A DNA stretch of 22,188 nucleotides, taken from contig JAUCBJ010001296.1 in the NCBI GenBank assembly GCA_032718475.1, positions 1 to 22,188 of the forward strand. The letters run 5' to 3'. The notes under the pieces are model-generated. The model was not told the origin of the DNA and ran no database searches. It was given only the letters and a program-made list of their open reading frames with translations. The position numbers and the translations under genes were made by a program. Shown here piece after piece: positions 9,181 to 18,917 of this stretch (within the stretch, counting starts at the first letter, position 1; the number at the start of each line of letters is the position of its first letter). This stretch comes from Nemertoderma westbladi. Its lineage: Eukaryota > Xenacoelomorpha > Nemertodermatida > Nemertodermatidae.

Positions 9181-9265
9181 CTTTTACTTACAAAATCCCA
9201 GAAGAACGAGGTGTATTAGGTACCACTACAGTCAAGTCAAATCACATAAAACTTCAAAACTTTAA

Positions 9266-9458
9266 AATAAACTACCGGTGTTTGTAATTATTGAGATAAT
9301 TCAGGCTTTCAACAATGCCGAACATTGTGCGCATACCAGTAAAGTTGCGCAGCAGTCGCCTGCCTCGACCCACCACCCGAACCGTCACTCAACCTCGCAA
9401 AACGCGAACCGGCTGTCACCTGAATGGCTGTGGAATAGGGGGCCTACCAACTAGTGCA
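9266..9458. other. Short unassigned stretch
   Basis: AATAAA at 9266-9271 may be an old poly(A) signal after the RT relic. A 50-codon Arg/Pro/Thr-rich open frame starts at 9315 and ends in TGA at 9465-9467; I do not recognise it and do not call it a gene. Confidence 0.3.
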
Positions 9459-9660
9459 GCGAACTGAAACTGAAATTTAACTGGAACTGAATTCAAACTG
9501 AAATAGTTTTTGGCGATTTTTGTGAACTGGAACTGAAACTAGAACTGAAACATTAATTTTAAAACTGAAACTGAAACTAGAACTGAAACTTGAGATCTTG
9601 GAATACTGGAACCAAAACTGAATTGCCAGAAATTTAAAACTGAAAGAACTGGGAATAAGA
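9459..9660. repeat. GAACTGAAACT-type simple repeat array (first)
   Basis: Degenerate hexamer-based array built from GAACTG and AAACTG, interrupted by A/T-rich pieces. It is stop-poor in the antisense frame, producing a spurious Ser/Phe-rich ORF. Confidence 0.85.
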
Positions 9661-10165
9661 ACAAATTTAAAATTCGCGTTTTTAGTGTTCATAAATACTA
9701 TTTCGTTTCTTTAATAAATAAATGTAATTTGCTTTATTGTGTTGCAAGACCTACAATATACGAACAGCCAAATCGCTGCAAAGTTTTTAAATTTAGTGGG
9801 GCACTTAAATAGGCCTATCTTAGTCAAAATATCTAAAACAATATGTCTAGCCTCTCGAAAGTATCTCTAAGTATCTAAATTAGGTCCTCTTTCAGATGAT
9901 GCAAATAAAAATTGAATTAGCTCCAGTAGTTTTCGAGATGGGGAGTTCATGGCACCCATTTTAGCACCTTTCGGAATTGAATTACTTAAATATATATTTT
10001 ATTTTAAAGTAATACGTAATTGTAAACCTAACAATTACCTTTTTGCAACTAATAATTCCGGTTATTTTCATTAAAAATGTAATAAATGGCAGTCGGATCC
10101 ATCGGTGGGTACCACACGATTGGCCACGGCAGCTTGTATCTACCAGTGTGTAAACAAGACACTTG
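9661..10165. other. AT-rich spacer, no gene seen
   Basis: No ORF or RNA gene recognised between the two GAACTG-type arrays. Confidence 0.45.
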
Positions 10166-10350
10166 CAAAACTTTCTGAAAATAGAACTGAAACTATATAT
10201 GGAACTGGAACTGAAATAAATAGGTTTATTAGAACTGAAACAAGAACTAAAACTGAAATTATTATTTTTTGGGAACTGGAACTGAAGCTTGTACTGAAAT
10301 GAACGTGTTTATTAAAAGTAAAACTGGAACTGAAATCGAAACCGAAACAA
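10166..10350. repeat. GAACTGAAACT-type simple repeat array (second)
   Basis: Same GAACTG/AAACTG motif mix as at 9459-9660. A shorter relic (CTGAAAGTGAAAGTAATT, CTGAAACTGAAAGTAATT) occurs near 12461-12520. Confidence 0.85.
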
Positions 10351-10394
10351 GTCAAATTTTCTAAAAAAATATATTCTTCTGCAGCACTACTACC

Positions 10395-11335
10395 AACTGA
10401 TCCAGTGACCAGCAGGGAGAAGATGAACCCGGACGAACCCGCCAGGTCGTACCCAGCTGATCCCTTTGATCTGATGACGAGCCTGGAGTCCGCCGGGCGA
10501 CAAAGGAGACTGGAGGAACATGCTAGGTCGAACCCAGCCAATCCATTCGAGTTGACGACGTGCCGGGTGTCCTCCGGCGAGATGAGGAGTCTGGAGAAAC
10601 CCGCCATGTCAAACCCAGCCGATCAATTCGAGTCAGCGAAGACCCGGGAGCCCGCCGGCATGATAAGGAGTCCAGAGGAACCCGCCAGGTCGAACCCCGC
10701 CTATCCATCCAAGTTGACAACGAGCCTGGAGTCTGTCAGGGCGACGAGGAGTCCAGAGGAACTTTCCAGATCGAACCGAGCCAATCCATTCGAGTTGATG
10801 ACGAGCCGGGAGAGTATGCTGTCACAACGAGGAATCTGGAGAAACCCGCCACATCGAACCCAGCTGATCCATTCGAGTCGACAACGACCCAGGAGTCCAC
10901 CAGCACGACGAGGAGTCCGGAGGAACCCACCAGGTCGAATCCGGCTGATCCATTCGAGTTGACAACGAGCCTGTAGTCCACCAGGGCAATGAGGAGCCCA
11001 GAGGAAACTTCCAGGTCGAACCCAGCCAATCCATCCGGTCAATGGCGATCCGGGAGTCCGCCGGGACAATGAGGAGTCCGGAGAAACCCACCAGGTCGAA
11101 CCCAGCCTAATCCATTCGAGCCGACGATGACCCGGGAGACCGCCAGTGTGACAAGGAGTCTGGAGGAACCCGCCAGGTCAAACCTGGCCGATCCCTTTAA
11201 GTCAACGATGAGCCGGGAGTCTGCCAGCGCAACAAGGAGTCCGGAGGAACACGCCAGGTCAAACCCAGCCGATCTCTTTGAGTCAATGATGAGCCAGGAG
11301 TCCACCGGGGCAATGAGGAGCCTGGATCGTCCTAT
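10395..11335. repeat. 81-bp minisatellite, about 11 units
   Basis: The AGGTCG landmark of the unit recurs at 10444, 10525, 10606, 10687, 10768, 10851, 10932, 11013, 11093, 11175 and 11256. The period is exactly 81 bp except for small indels around 10810-10850 (+2), near 11093 (-1) and near 11175 (+1). The unit is 27 codons and open in several frames on both strands; one frame reads repeats of the type EPARSNPADPFELTTSRES. Because the unit is a multiple of three, the overlapping long ORFs do not by themselves prove coding. The indels break any single frame across the whole array. Confidence 0.92.
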
Positions 11336-12124
11336 ATTGGGTATTGCCGAGATAATGACGAATAAGCGGCCAAGTTTACCCGAATCTGAGACAATGCCAA
11401 TGTGCTCATCCGGGCTGTCGTCGAGGTTGAGAGAGCCGAGTCTAAGCGAGTTACACCCAATTCAGAGAGGCCCGAATTCCTTCCGATTCCTCCCATACAG
11501 ACATATTCCTGGCCCGGTTCTCTCGGTCGATTGCATAAATCCACTGGATATCTCAGATGTGGACCCAATGAGTTCTGGACTAGATGTCAATAAGAGGTTT
11601 GATTTCATTAATACCAGTCCTATCAATACTCATATTGTGTCTATGTGTAACAATAATCTTACCGGTACTGGTAGGGAAAGTAATCTAAAACCATACATTG
11701 TATCTAAACCTAACCATTCTAAGATCACCCCACCATGGACTTACCCTTCACTACCAATCACTAGTACCACTCAGAGCCAGACCCCACCTCTAATAACATA
11801 CTCGACTTCTACCGCCACAAGTAGCTCTCACTTTACATTAATCGAGGATCTAAGGGAGGATGGCTCCTTGGTATGTAGAACACAACCATTGTACACAACT
11901 CACTTAGCTATGGTACCGGTACTCCACTGGAGGCTAACCAGACTCACAATACCCTGGAGGTCATTTATTCAGGTCATGGACAGGTTGCTGCCACTGATTA
12001 TGGACTAGAACATATTAACGTATTCCCAGACATCCATACCGGATTCCACGAAGAAGCAGTTATCACCGCGGCAACAACAAAGGCATCTGCCCGAACCCCC
12101 CACCTCGATCACAACAGCAAATGA
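11127..12124 (+). pseudogene. Unrecognised Ser/Thr/Pro-rich open frame following the 81-bp array
   Basis: An open frame from 11127 to 12008 (293 codons) begins in the last units of the 81-bp repeat. It continues for about 225 codons of non-repetitive sequence, long for chance at this base composition. The non-repeat part contains stretches such as LSVDCINPLDISDVDP and RFDFINTSPINTHIVS, and a Ser/Thr/Pro-rich segment. A second frame opens after a TAG near 11877 and runs to a TGA at 12122-12124 with HGQVAATDYGLEHINVFPD. That suggests one reading frame broken by an indel near 11880-11910. I recognise no domain. It could be a gag-like or non-conserved part of a mobile element, or a disordered host protein. 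Confidence 0.35.
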
Positions 12125-12930
12125 GCCCGGATGCCCGGAGCCCAGATGTCTTCATAGTCGACGATACTGTCTGAATCCAGCACCAGCGAACTGGACACGG
12201 GGACCAGACTGGCATCATCGCTGAAACCCGGGCCCTCCGTAAATACGTCATCCATTTGCCATCCTGGCATTCCCTTGTCCGGAACCATCACCGCCTGGTG
12301 CACAAGTTCGGACACCACAAGCTCGGACACCACTACCAGGGACACCACTACCATGGAACGCCCTCCCTGGTGTTACCCGCGGCGATCCCGCTACTGATCG
12401 TTATACGTGGCTACGATGGCACCCCCTAGCCGCTCTGTGGTACAACCCTTAATTCACAGACTGAAAGTGAAAGTAATTTGTAGAAACAACCAGTAATTCA
12501 CGGCCTGAAACTGAAAGTAATTCGAGCCTTGCACATGCTGTGCGATCAACTGACCACGCCTGTACCCAGACTCTCAGATATTTACAGACATTTATGATAG
12601 CCCCAGAAAATCATTCTTGGAACTCAAACAGGGATGTGATCTATGATAGGTACCTACAGTAGTTGATTACGCCTTGCGACCTGTAGATGGTGCTAGGATA
12701 TTATTATTATCATTCAGTTTTGCTGTAGTACTGTACACCGCGGCCTATGTGACGCCACTGCCCTACTGTAGTTAGTGTACCGGTACCGCCCTGGCAGTCA
12801 CGTCAGAGGCCAATTATATATATATTGTATGCGATATATGCATGATACAGTTTGAACTTTTCCGCGCAAAAACTGTGTTATTATGTGAGAACGTCTATAT
12901 ATATCTAGTCACAAGAAAGCATAAACTCAT
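12125..12930. other. No confident gene; short minus-strand acidic ORF
   Basis: On the minus strand 12354-12109 reads an 81-codon frame with repeated VVVSELV and an acidic stretch (SIVDYEDIWAPG). It has no recognised domain, and I treat it as unproven. The rest is unassigned, with an AT-repeat near 12817-12845. Confidence 0.3.
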
Positions 12931-12934
12931 GCAA

Positions 12935-13394
12935 AGATTTTTGCTGTGGGGTTTTCCTGGTAGCTGATTTCATTTCTGAGGTCAGTTTTCACTTTTAATG
13001 AAATCTAGTTTGTCTCTATGTCTGTCTGTCGGTCTTTCTGACTATCTCAATATCTGTCTGTCAAATATATATGAAAAAGGCACACCATCTAACTAAAAGT
13101 TTAGTTATAGGGGTTTTCCTTGTCGCAGAATTCATTTTGAGTGTCAATTTTAACATTTGATGACTTCCAAATATTGTCTGTTTGGCTGGTATGTTATCTA
13201 TTGTTTTGGAGACATATGGCGGACAAAACCGACTGTAAAACTTACAGACAGCCATATCTCGAGAAGTAAGACAGATCTTGCTAATCGATTTTAAAATGTT
13301 GAATGTGGATAAAAATCTGCTCTAGATGAAATAGAAAAAAAATATTTGTAAAAAATTATTGAACTAGCGCCCTCCCTTTAATACCCCCCTTTAA
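12935..13394 (-). repeat. Dispersed repeat family 3 (copy B, inverted)
   Basis: Reverse complement of the 4770-5170 family, ending CCCCCCTTTAA at 13384-13394, the mirror of TTAAAGGGGGG at 4770. The best-conserved block is about 13250-13325 against 4797-4870 (CTCGAGAAGTAAGACAGATC, then AAAATCTGCTCTAGA). TGTCTGTC motifs are shared. Copies A and B are inverted relative to each other about 8 kb apart. Confidence 0.6.
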
Positions 13395-13794
13395 GTTAAA
13401 AATGTAAATTGCCCTGGCCGCTAAGGGTCATCAAAAATTATTATTTTTTTGAAAATATTACAATTTAATATAGTCCACCCAAAATGTATCTTACATCTTT
13501 TTCCTACTTATTCGCTTTTGCTATTTGCTTTTTTTGCTTTTAAGCATTTCAAAAGGTTGACTTCCAAGCCAGTACCCCCCCCCCCCCCCCCTGAATATTT
13601 ATCCAATTTTTTTGAAACTAACTTTTTTGGACTCACCACCTTTGAATACACAGAGATTATCCAGCCGATTTTTTAAATTATTTGAAGATTATTAATGAAT
13701 TATGAATTAATAAAGTAATATATTATAAAATGCATCAAAAAGGTAAATGATGACCCACCACCAGAAGACATGTGAAATACTTAAAGAGTGGGGT
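13395..13794. other. Gene-free AT-rich stretch with poly-C run
   Basis: Holds a 17-C run at 13575-13591 and a TTAA at 13781-13784 shortly before the 19-G run. No credible ORF. Confidence 0.45.
13575..13591. repeat. Poly-C tract (17 C)
   Basis: Uninterrupted run after CCAGTA. No element terminus is identified here. Confidence 0.97.
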
Positions 13795-13813
13795 GGGGGG
13801 GGGGGGGGGGGGG
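13795..13813. repeat. Poly-G tract (19 G) abutting the retroelement 3' end
   Basis: Preceded by GGGGT. It lies one base from the TGA stop (13815-13817, minus strand) of the retroelement C-terminal frame. In the element's sense orientation it reads as a poly-C tail immediately after the stop. Confidence 0.95.
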
Positions 13814-13814
13814 A

Positions 13815-16800
13815 TCAGTAACGATCTGGGAGGTCAGACCCCCTCAGACCGGCACTGTCTCCAAACCCAAGTCCCCTCCACAGCCTTCGACCACCGCGCA
13901 GGCAGAGGGAGTTGGAGCGGAGTAGCGCGAATTGGAGGCGCCTCCAAACACCACCCGACATGCACGCAAGGCCGCGTTGACGCATTGCCTCCCGCCGTGC
14001 GACTAAAGTCTCCGCTACGTGGTGGATCAAGATCTCGGCCTCCTTGCACCACACCCCATCGGTGGTTCCGACTAGGGGGGTGAAGGAGATCCGGCGATCC
14101 TCGCAAACCGCACCATAGTGGACCTTCTTTGCGCGGACCCGCTGTTGGAGGGCAGAGTCTAGGGACCGATTAACGTATGAGGGGGCGTCAGCGTTAATGA
14201 TCGCGATATCAAAAGACGCCACCCTCTGTTCGGCCCAGACTCCCCTCGCCAAGAGGTCTGCCCTGACTCCCCCCACCTCGCGGCCCTGTCTATCAAGGTA
14301 GCCAGTTGCCAATGTGACCTCCCGCTGGACAACCGACCCCCCAAAGGCAGTCACAATGAGGTCTCCGAATACCTCGCGAACCTCGTCATGACGCTTTATA
14401 ATGAGCCCACCAGACTTGCAATTCAGGGCATGCGAGGTCGTAAACGCCCCCCCATACCCCTCACAGCTAGCTGGAACACTCGGTGGCGTCAATCCATATC
14501 TCAGATTGAGGTTATCGTGGAACACCTCCGGGTCCAGATCGGTGTGATCCACAACGGAGGGCTGCACTGACAGCCACCCACCCGTCTTGTGGGACACCGT
14601 TCTCTCAACCGCCCTGCGCCGTTCAGCGGGAACACCAAGAAAGGCGGACTCCTGCTTCGCCTTATAAGGCATCCTGGGAAGACCGGCTTTCTGCCAAAGC
14701 GGAGGCCAGGCACGCGGCGTGGTCTGCCACCCGTAGGGGGTGACCCGTTAACAACGAGTCCATGACCCCCACGGTTTCAGCAATGGAGGCTTCCCTAGCT
14801 GGACCCCTCCGCATCAATGGGTCCCAGATCCCGATACCACTGTGGCGCACAGGAAGCAGGACCAGCTCCTCGTCGACTGTACCCAGAAGACTTCCAAATA
14901 GGGCCGGAATGAACTGAGCCAGCAGTGCCACGCGGATTGGTGCCAAGTCTCCCTCCTCCGTCACCGCCACCCGAAGAAGGTAGTCCCACTCCACCTGAAC
15001 GCAGCAGGACATACCGGTGTGGGCAGTCTGGGGATACTCCTCGGCCACCTCGGCAAGGCAACCAATGCTCCTCACCCATCCCGCCACCTTCTTGGCGATA
15101 AATTCCCTCAACCCCAAGGAATCACCGACGTATCCACCCAAGAAATGATGGCCTGAGACTATCCGGACTCCAGACTCTCCAAATATCTTATGGGCCTGAC
15201 TAGCATACTCATGTTTAACTACCAAATAGCTCTTGCTGGGCTCAGGGTTGTACCCGATGGAAGGCCCACGTCGGAGTAGCTCTACCCACCAGTTCCAGAC
15301 ACCAGGTACTGAACCCACGGATGACGCGTCATCAGCATACCAACACTGCTTCTGACCCAATTGGGTCAGAGACTGAGACCCGGAACTGGGTCGTGTCGGC
15401 GAAACAGAACCGGGTCGAGGTGAACCGGAGCTGGGTTGAGTCAGCGAGTCAGAACCAGGTCGAGTCGGTAAATCAAACCTGGGTCGAGGTGAAACGGAAC
15501 CGGGTTGAGTCTGCGAATCCGAGCCGGATTGAGTAAGCGATTCAGACCCTGGATGAGTAGGTGAAACGGAACTGGGTTGAGTCGGCGAATTGGATCCTGG
15601 TTGAGTCAACAAATCCAAACCGGGTTGAGGTGAAATGGAACCGGGTTGAGTCGGCAAAGCGGAACCGGATTGAGTCATCAAATCGGTACTGGGTCGAGGT
15701 GAAATGGAACCGGGTTGAGTCAGCGAAGCGGGACCAGGTTGAGTCAGCGTAGCGGAACGAGGCTGAGTCGGCGTAGTGGAACCGGGTTGATTCAACGAAG
15801 TGGAACAGAGTTGAGTTGGTGATAAAGAGCCGGGTCGAGTCGAAAGAAAGCTGGGTTGAATCGACGAAACGGAACCGTGTTGGATTGGCGACCACAGGAT
15901 GGGTTGAGTCAGTGACACCAGACCATGGGAAATGTCCCACAACCATACCCCAACATGGCAACCGGGTCACCCTGGGTGTAGCCCTCCGCACTCCACAATG
16001 GATCCTCCGAACCCTGGAGATACAAAGTGGCATGACCATTGTAGGTGTTAAACAAATAACGAGAGCAGCGGTGCCAGTAAACCCGGGAATTCCACAATCC
16101 CACAGGACGACTCAAGGTGTTGAAAGCGTTGGATGCGTCGACAAGAAGCATACACTCTGTGGAATCCTGTTCACACAACAACGTCATCGCATGAACGGCC
16201 CCTTCTATTCCCGCTTTCACACCCACACAGAGCTGATCAGCCCCGCACTCCATGATAAAGTCGGTTTTCGAGACGCTGGTGACACAATTGGTGAGCAGTC
16301 GGTACAAGGCCTCACTGATTCCAATGGGCCGAACACCAGGTTCCTTATCTATGGCAATAAGACGGCAGGCTGTGATGGCCTGGATCTCTCCCCACGGGAC
16401 TACGGAGTTGGCGAGTCAGCGCGCCAATCCGGCAACAGCCTCGCGGAGACGAGAACTGTGGGCCTCTTAGCGAGTGATCATCGCACTCCAGAGTTCCGCA
16501 TCCCCTCCAATGGGACCAGCTCCGCCACGCAAGCTTACCTACCTTAAGGACAAGTTGCTCGGTTATGTCGAGGGATTCAAAGGCAGGTAATTCACCGCAC
16601 AGTTCAAAGGCCTCCGAGGAGACCTCCATCTGAGGTGGGTGCTTGGAGGCGAGGACGTCGCGAATGGTACCTCCGGGAGGAAGTCCTTCCGCCTGCTCCC
16701 CTGGGTCCAACACGCCTCCGCTGTCTCTGTCAGTTATCAACCGGACCGCGCCCCGATTCTGACCAGCCAGGATCTTCCTGTTAAATCTCCTCGCCGTGTT

Positions 16801-17541
16801 AGCTGGAGCCAAACCCCGGCGTTTCGAAAACTTTGAGCTGCACCGCTCCGCCTCGGCCACCAACTGCGTGAACTCCTCGCGTTCCCACATGCCTACCCTG
16901 CGCATGATAGTTCGCCAAATATCAGCACTATTATTCACGTCGGGATCCCGCTGAAACGTCGTAGCGATAAAACAGAGTGGGCTTTCGGAGGGGTAAACGC
17001 CCTGCATCAGACGCTCCAACTCATGGGCGACAATGTCAGCAATCTTATGTCCAACATTACCTCCAGGCACGATGTACTGGTGTCCTGACAGACAAGTGAG
17101 GCGGGCGTGGCGGGCTTCCCAGTCGAGGTCGGTAGACGAACCGGGAGCGTTGAGCCAGGGACCCCAAAACGCTAACTCAAGACGTTCAGTAGTAGATGGC
17201 CGACGGGGAACTGTGGATGAGGCAGATAGCGCCGGAGCATCGCCTGGAGAAAGAATAGAACTCGGGGAATACGTACGAGGAATCTGGGTGATGACCGCGC
17301 TTGTAAAAGAGTCTGCATCCGACTCCGATCCGCCATCGCTGCTGGACCCAGCCCTGGGGGGTGAGGCAACCACAGTGATGTCAGGTGCCGGGCTACCATC
17401 AATTCCGCAGGATGAGCTGGGGTTTAAACACTTGCCTAATGGCAACGAAGTGCAACTAGTACATGGCCGGCCAGCGCGGACACAGCCACAGTGACTGGAG
17501 GGGCAGCACGCTCGGGCAGTGCACTGACAGCACCACTGGGA
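13815..17541 (-). pseudogene. Degenerate retroelement: Cys-rich N terminus, reverse transcriptase, C-terminal Cys/His plus restriction-like nuclease
   Basis: A nearly complete but broken retrotransposon polyprotein. A frame open from 17541, with no ATG at its head, starts with a Cys-rich segment (CGCVRAGRPCTSC at about 17491-17453). It continues through GAVRLI and LASKHPP to about 16541. The frame then shifts; two stops follow (16467-16469, 16416-16418), then RT fingers GVRPIGISEALYRLL. Next come the palm: LLVDASNAF (Asp codon 16137-16139) and EGYTQGDP (15963-15977). A 24-bp minisatellite intervenes before WYADDAS (15322-15339). The thumb-like region (EYPQTAHTG) follows, then another frameshift near 14670. 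The last frame has a C..Y..H..C finger relic (CEGYGG, HALNC), RHDEVR, RADL, FDIAI, a Lys pair and FTPLV, a layout like a PD-(D/E)XK restriction-like nuclease. The RT assignment is firm; the nuclease is inferred. GC content is visibly above both flanks. Confidence 0.88.
15355..15905 (-). repeat. 24-bp minisatellite inserted in the RT domain
   Basis: About 22 units, mostly 24 bp (some 21 bp), of a GGGTTGAGTCGGCGAAACGG-type sequence. In the element's frame they read TQPGSxSP repeats, and every frame on both strands is nearly stop-free. It sits between the TQGDP and YADD motifs, which normally lie a few tens of residues apart, so it adds roughly 180 residues in the middle of the palm. It is therefore a repeat expansion within a dead element, not a gene. 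Confidence 0.92.
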
Positions 17542-17544
17542 TCA

Positions 17545-18167
17545 AATCAGGTAATCAATAATATAGTATTGTTGTAATATTGTGAGTGGTCAGTACGTAC
17601 CAGTCAGTACTTACTTCACTCAGCGATATAATCGGCCTGATCATATCATATATATCATATATCATACTTTTTAAATTATTAATTTTTTAAGTAAATTAAT
17701 TAAATTAATTTTTTTATTTTACTAAATTAATTAGGCCTAATTATTAAATTAAATTTATATAGAGTTAATAATAATAATAATATTAAGTATTAATGCACAT
17801 GACAAACAATGTACTTGTAACCCAACAAGTTAGTGTAAAAAATGATTAAAAAAAGTAATAAAACGCACAAATATATTGGAAAGTTTCGGACAGGATGTAC
17901 ATTATGGCATGTAAAGACTAGGTAGAATAATTGCTAATCAAGAAGTTAGGAGTAATAGTAGACCTCATGGTAAGGTTGAATGTCCGGGGTCTGAAACGAC
18001 TATTTAATGCAGGTGCAGTTACCTATCTGAACTGAAATTCCAATCATTTGCCGGAGATACTGGAGATGCCACTCACGTTAGAGAGCATGAGACCTATGTT
18101 CCTATATTCGTATTCCTATATTCGATGGTACTGGGGTCCAGACCATCAAGGGTTTCAACTGCCGAAA
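17545..18167. other. AT-rich gene-free stretch
   Basis: CATATATCATAT-type and TAATAATAATAA low-complexity sequence from 17640 to 17790, and a small TTCCTATATTCG duplication near 18099-18125. No gene seen. Confidence 0.5.
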
Positions 18168-18434
18168 CTTTGACCCCTGGACTAAGGGAACCTTTGACCC
18201 CTGGACTGAGGGACACATTGTACCCAGGACTGAGGGATCCGTTGACCCTGTGACTGAGGGAACCTTTCACCCCTGGACTAAGGGACCTGTTGACCCCTGG
18301 ACTGAGAGACCTGTTGACACTGTGACTGCTGCACCAGTTAACCCCTGGACTGAGGGACCCGTTGACCCCTGGATTGAGGGACCCGTTGACCCCTGGACTG
18401 AGGGATCCTTTGAACCCTGGACTGAGGGACCTGA
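18168..18434. repeat. 24-bp minisatellite, about 11 units
   Basis: Unit of the type GACCCCTGGACTGAGGGACC plus CGTT, with point changes and near-constant 24-bp period. One + frame reads PWTEGPVD repeats and one minus frame reads SLSPGVNG repeats; both are by-products of a stop-free unit that is a multiple of three. Unrelated in sequence to the minisatellite at 15355-15905. Confidence 0.92.
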
Positions 18435-18469
18435 GTAAGGTCACTACTACTGGTACGGTGTGAGTCACT

Positions 18470-18892
18470 AGCAGTAAGGTACTGCTACTGGTACTAGTAG
18501 ATTATCCACATCTTCAAGGTCAGCTTTAAGAGGCGTCTTAAGAAATTCATGGTCTGTGAAGTGCAGTCAACCTTACTTATTTTCTGCATGTGGCACAAGA
18601 TTGTGCACAGGCTGGTTCTCATGGCGAAATGAATGTCCTGCAAAGTGGAGTCTCAAGTCTCAATATAGTGTCTGGTTGGAGATGTGTTCATTGAGCTGAG
18701 GGGACATTGGGCGGCTTCTAGTGATTCTGAGAGTAATCCTAAGTCATCATCAAAGTCTAGATCAGTTAGGTACTTGGCATGTCCTCGACTTCTGGAGCCA
18801 GTAGGTGGAGTTACCATCACCCCATTATGATGATCTAAGGACATGCATAGAACATTGTCAACCACAATTGTGAATATGAATGGTGTAAGTCT
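18470..18892 (-). pseudogene. LINE relic: 5'-truncated, internally deleted RT
   Basis: In sense orientation the fragment begins right after the poly-C run (poly-G in sense) with LTPFIFTIVVDNVLCMSL, the RT segment leading to the catalytic box. Then come KYLTDLDFDDDLGLLSES (the box is FDDD at 18743-18754 where FADD is usual) and AQCPL, where similarity breaks. From about 18638 a second piece reads GHSFRHENQPVHNLV, two stops, then LHFTD and LKADLEDVDNLL. This resembles the extreme C terminus of the same LINE class (a conserved GH, then a 'LTYTDQL ... LEDL' block). A few hundred residues between the two pieces are gone. Clade (RTE-like or other) is not certain. Confidence 0.65.
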
Positions 18893-18917
18893 CCCCCCCC
18901 CCCCCCCCCCCCCCCCC
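18893..18917. repeat. Poly-C tract (25 C) at the LINE relic junction
   Basis: Longest homopolymer in the window, exactly at the point where LINE similarity begins. Followed by GGGACAGTGG. Confidence 0.97.

Noticed and set aside
9477-9692. Phe/Ser-rich minus ORF
   Set aside because: Translation of the GAACTGAAACT-type simple repeat.
10140-11305. Several long minus-strand ORFs across the 81-bp array
   Set aside because: The 81-bp unit is stop-free in several frames, so these are repeat translations rather than separate genes.
15321-16039. Plus- and minus-strand ORFs of the VESTNPNRVE or DSTRFHF type
   Set aside because: Other-frame readings of the 24-bp minisatellite in the retroelement.
16639-17494. 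Plus-strand ORFs opposite the retroelement
   Set aside because: Antisense shadows; the minus strand carries the recognisable RT-family motifs.
18094-18468. 124-codon minus and 62-codon plus ORFs with SPGVNG or PWTEGP repeats, collagen- or antifreeze-like at first glance
   Set aside because: Pure translation of a 24-bp minisatellite with no unique coding sequence at either side.
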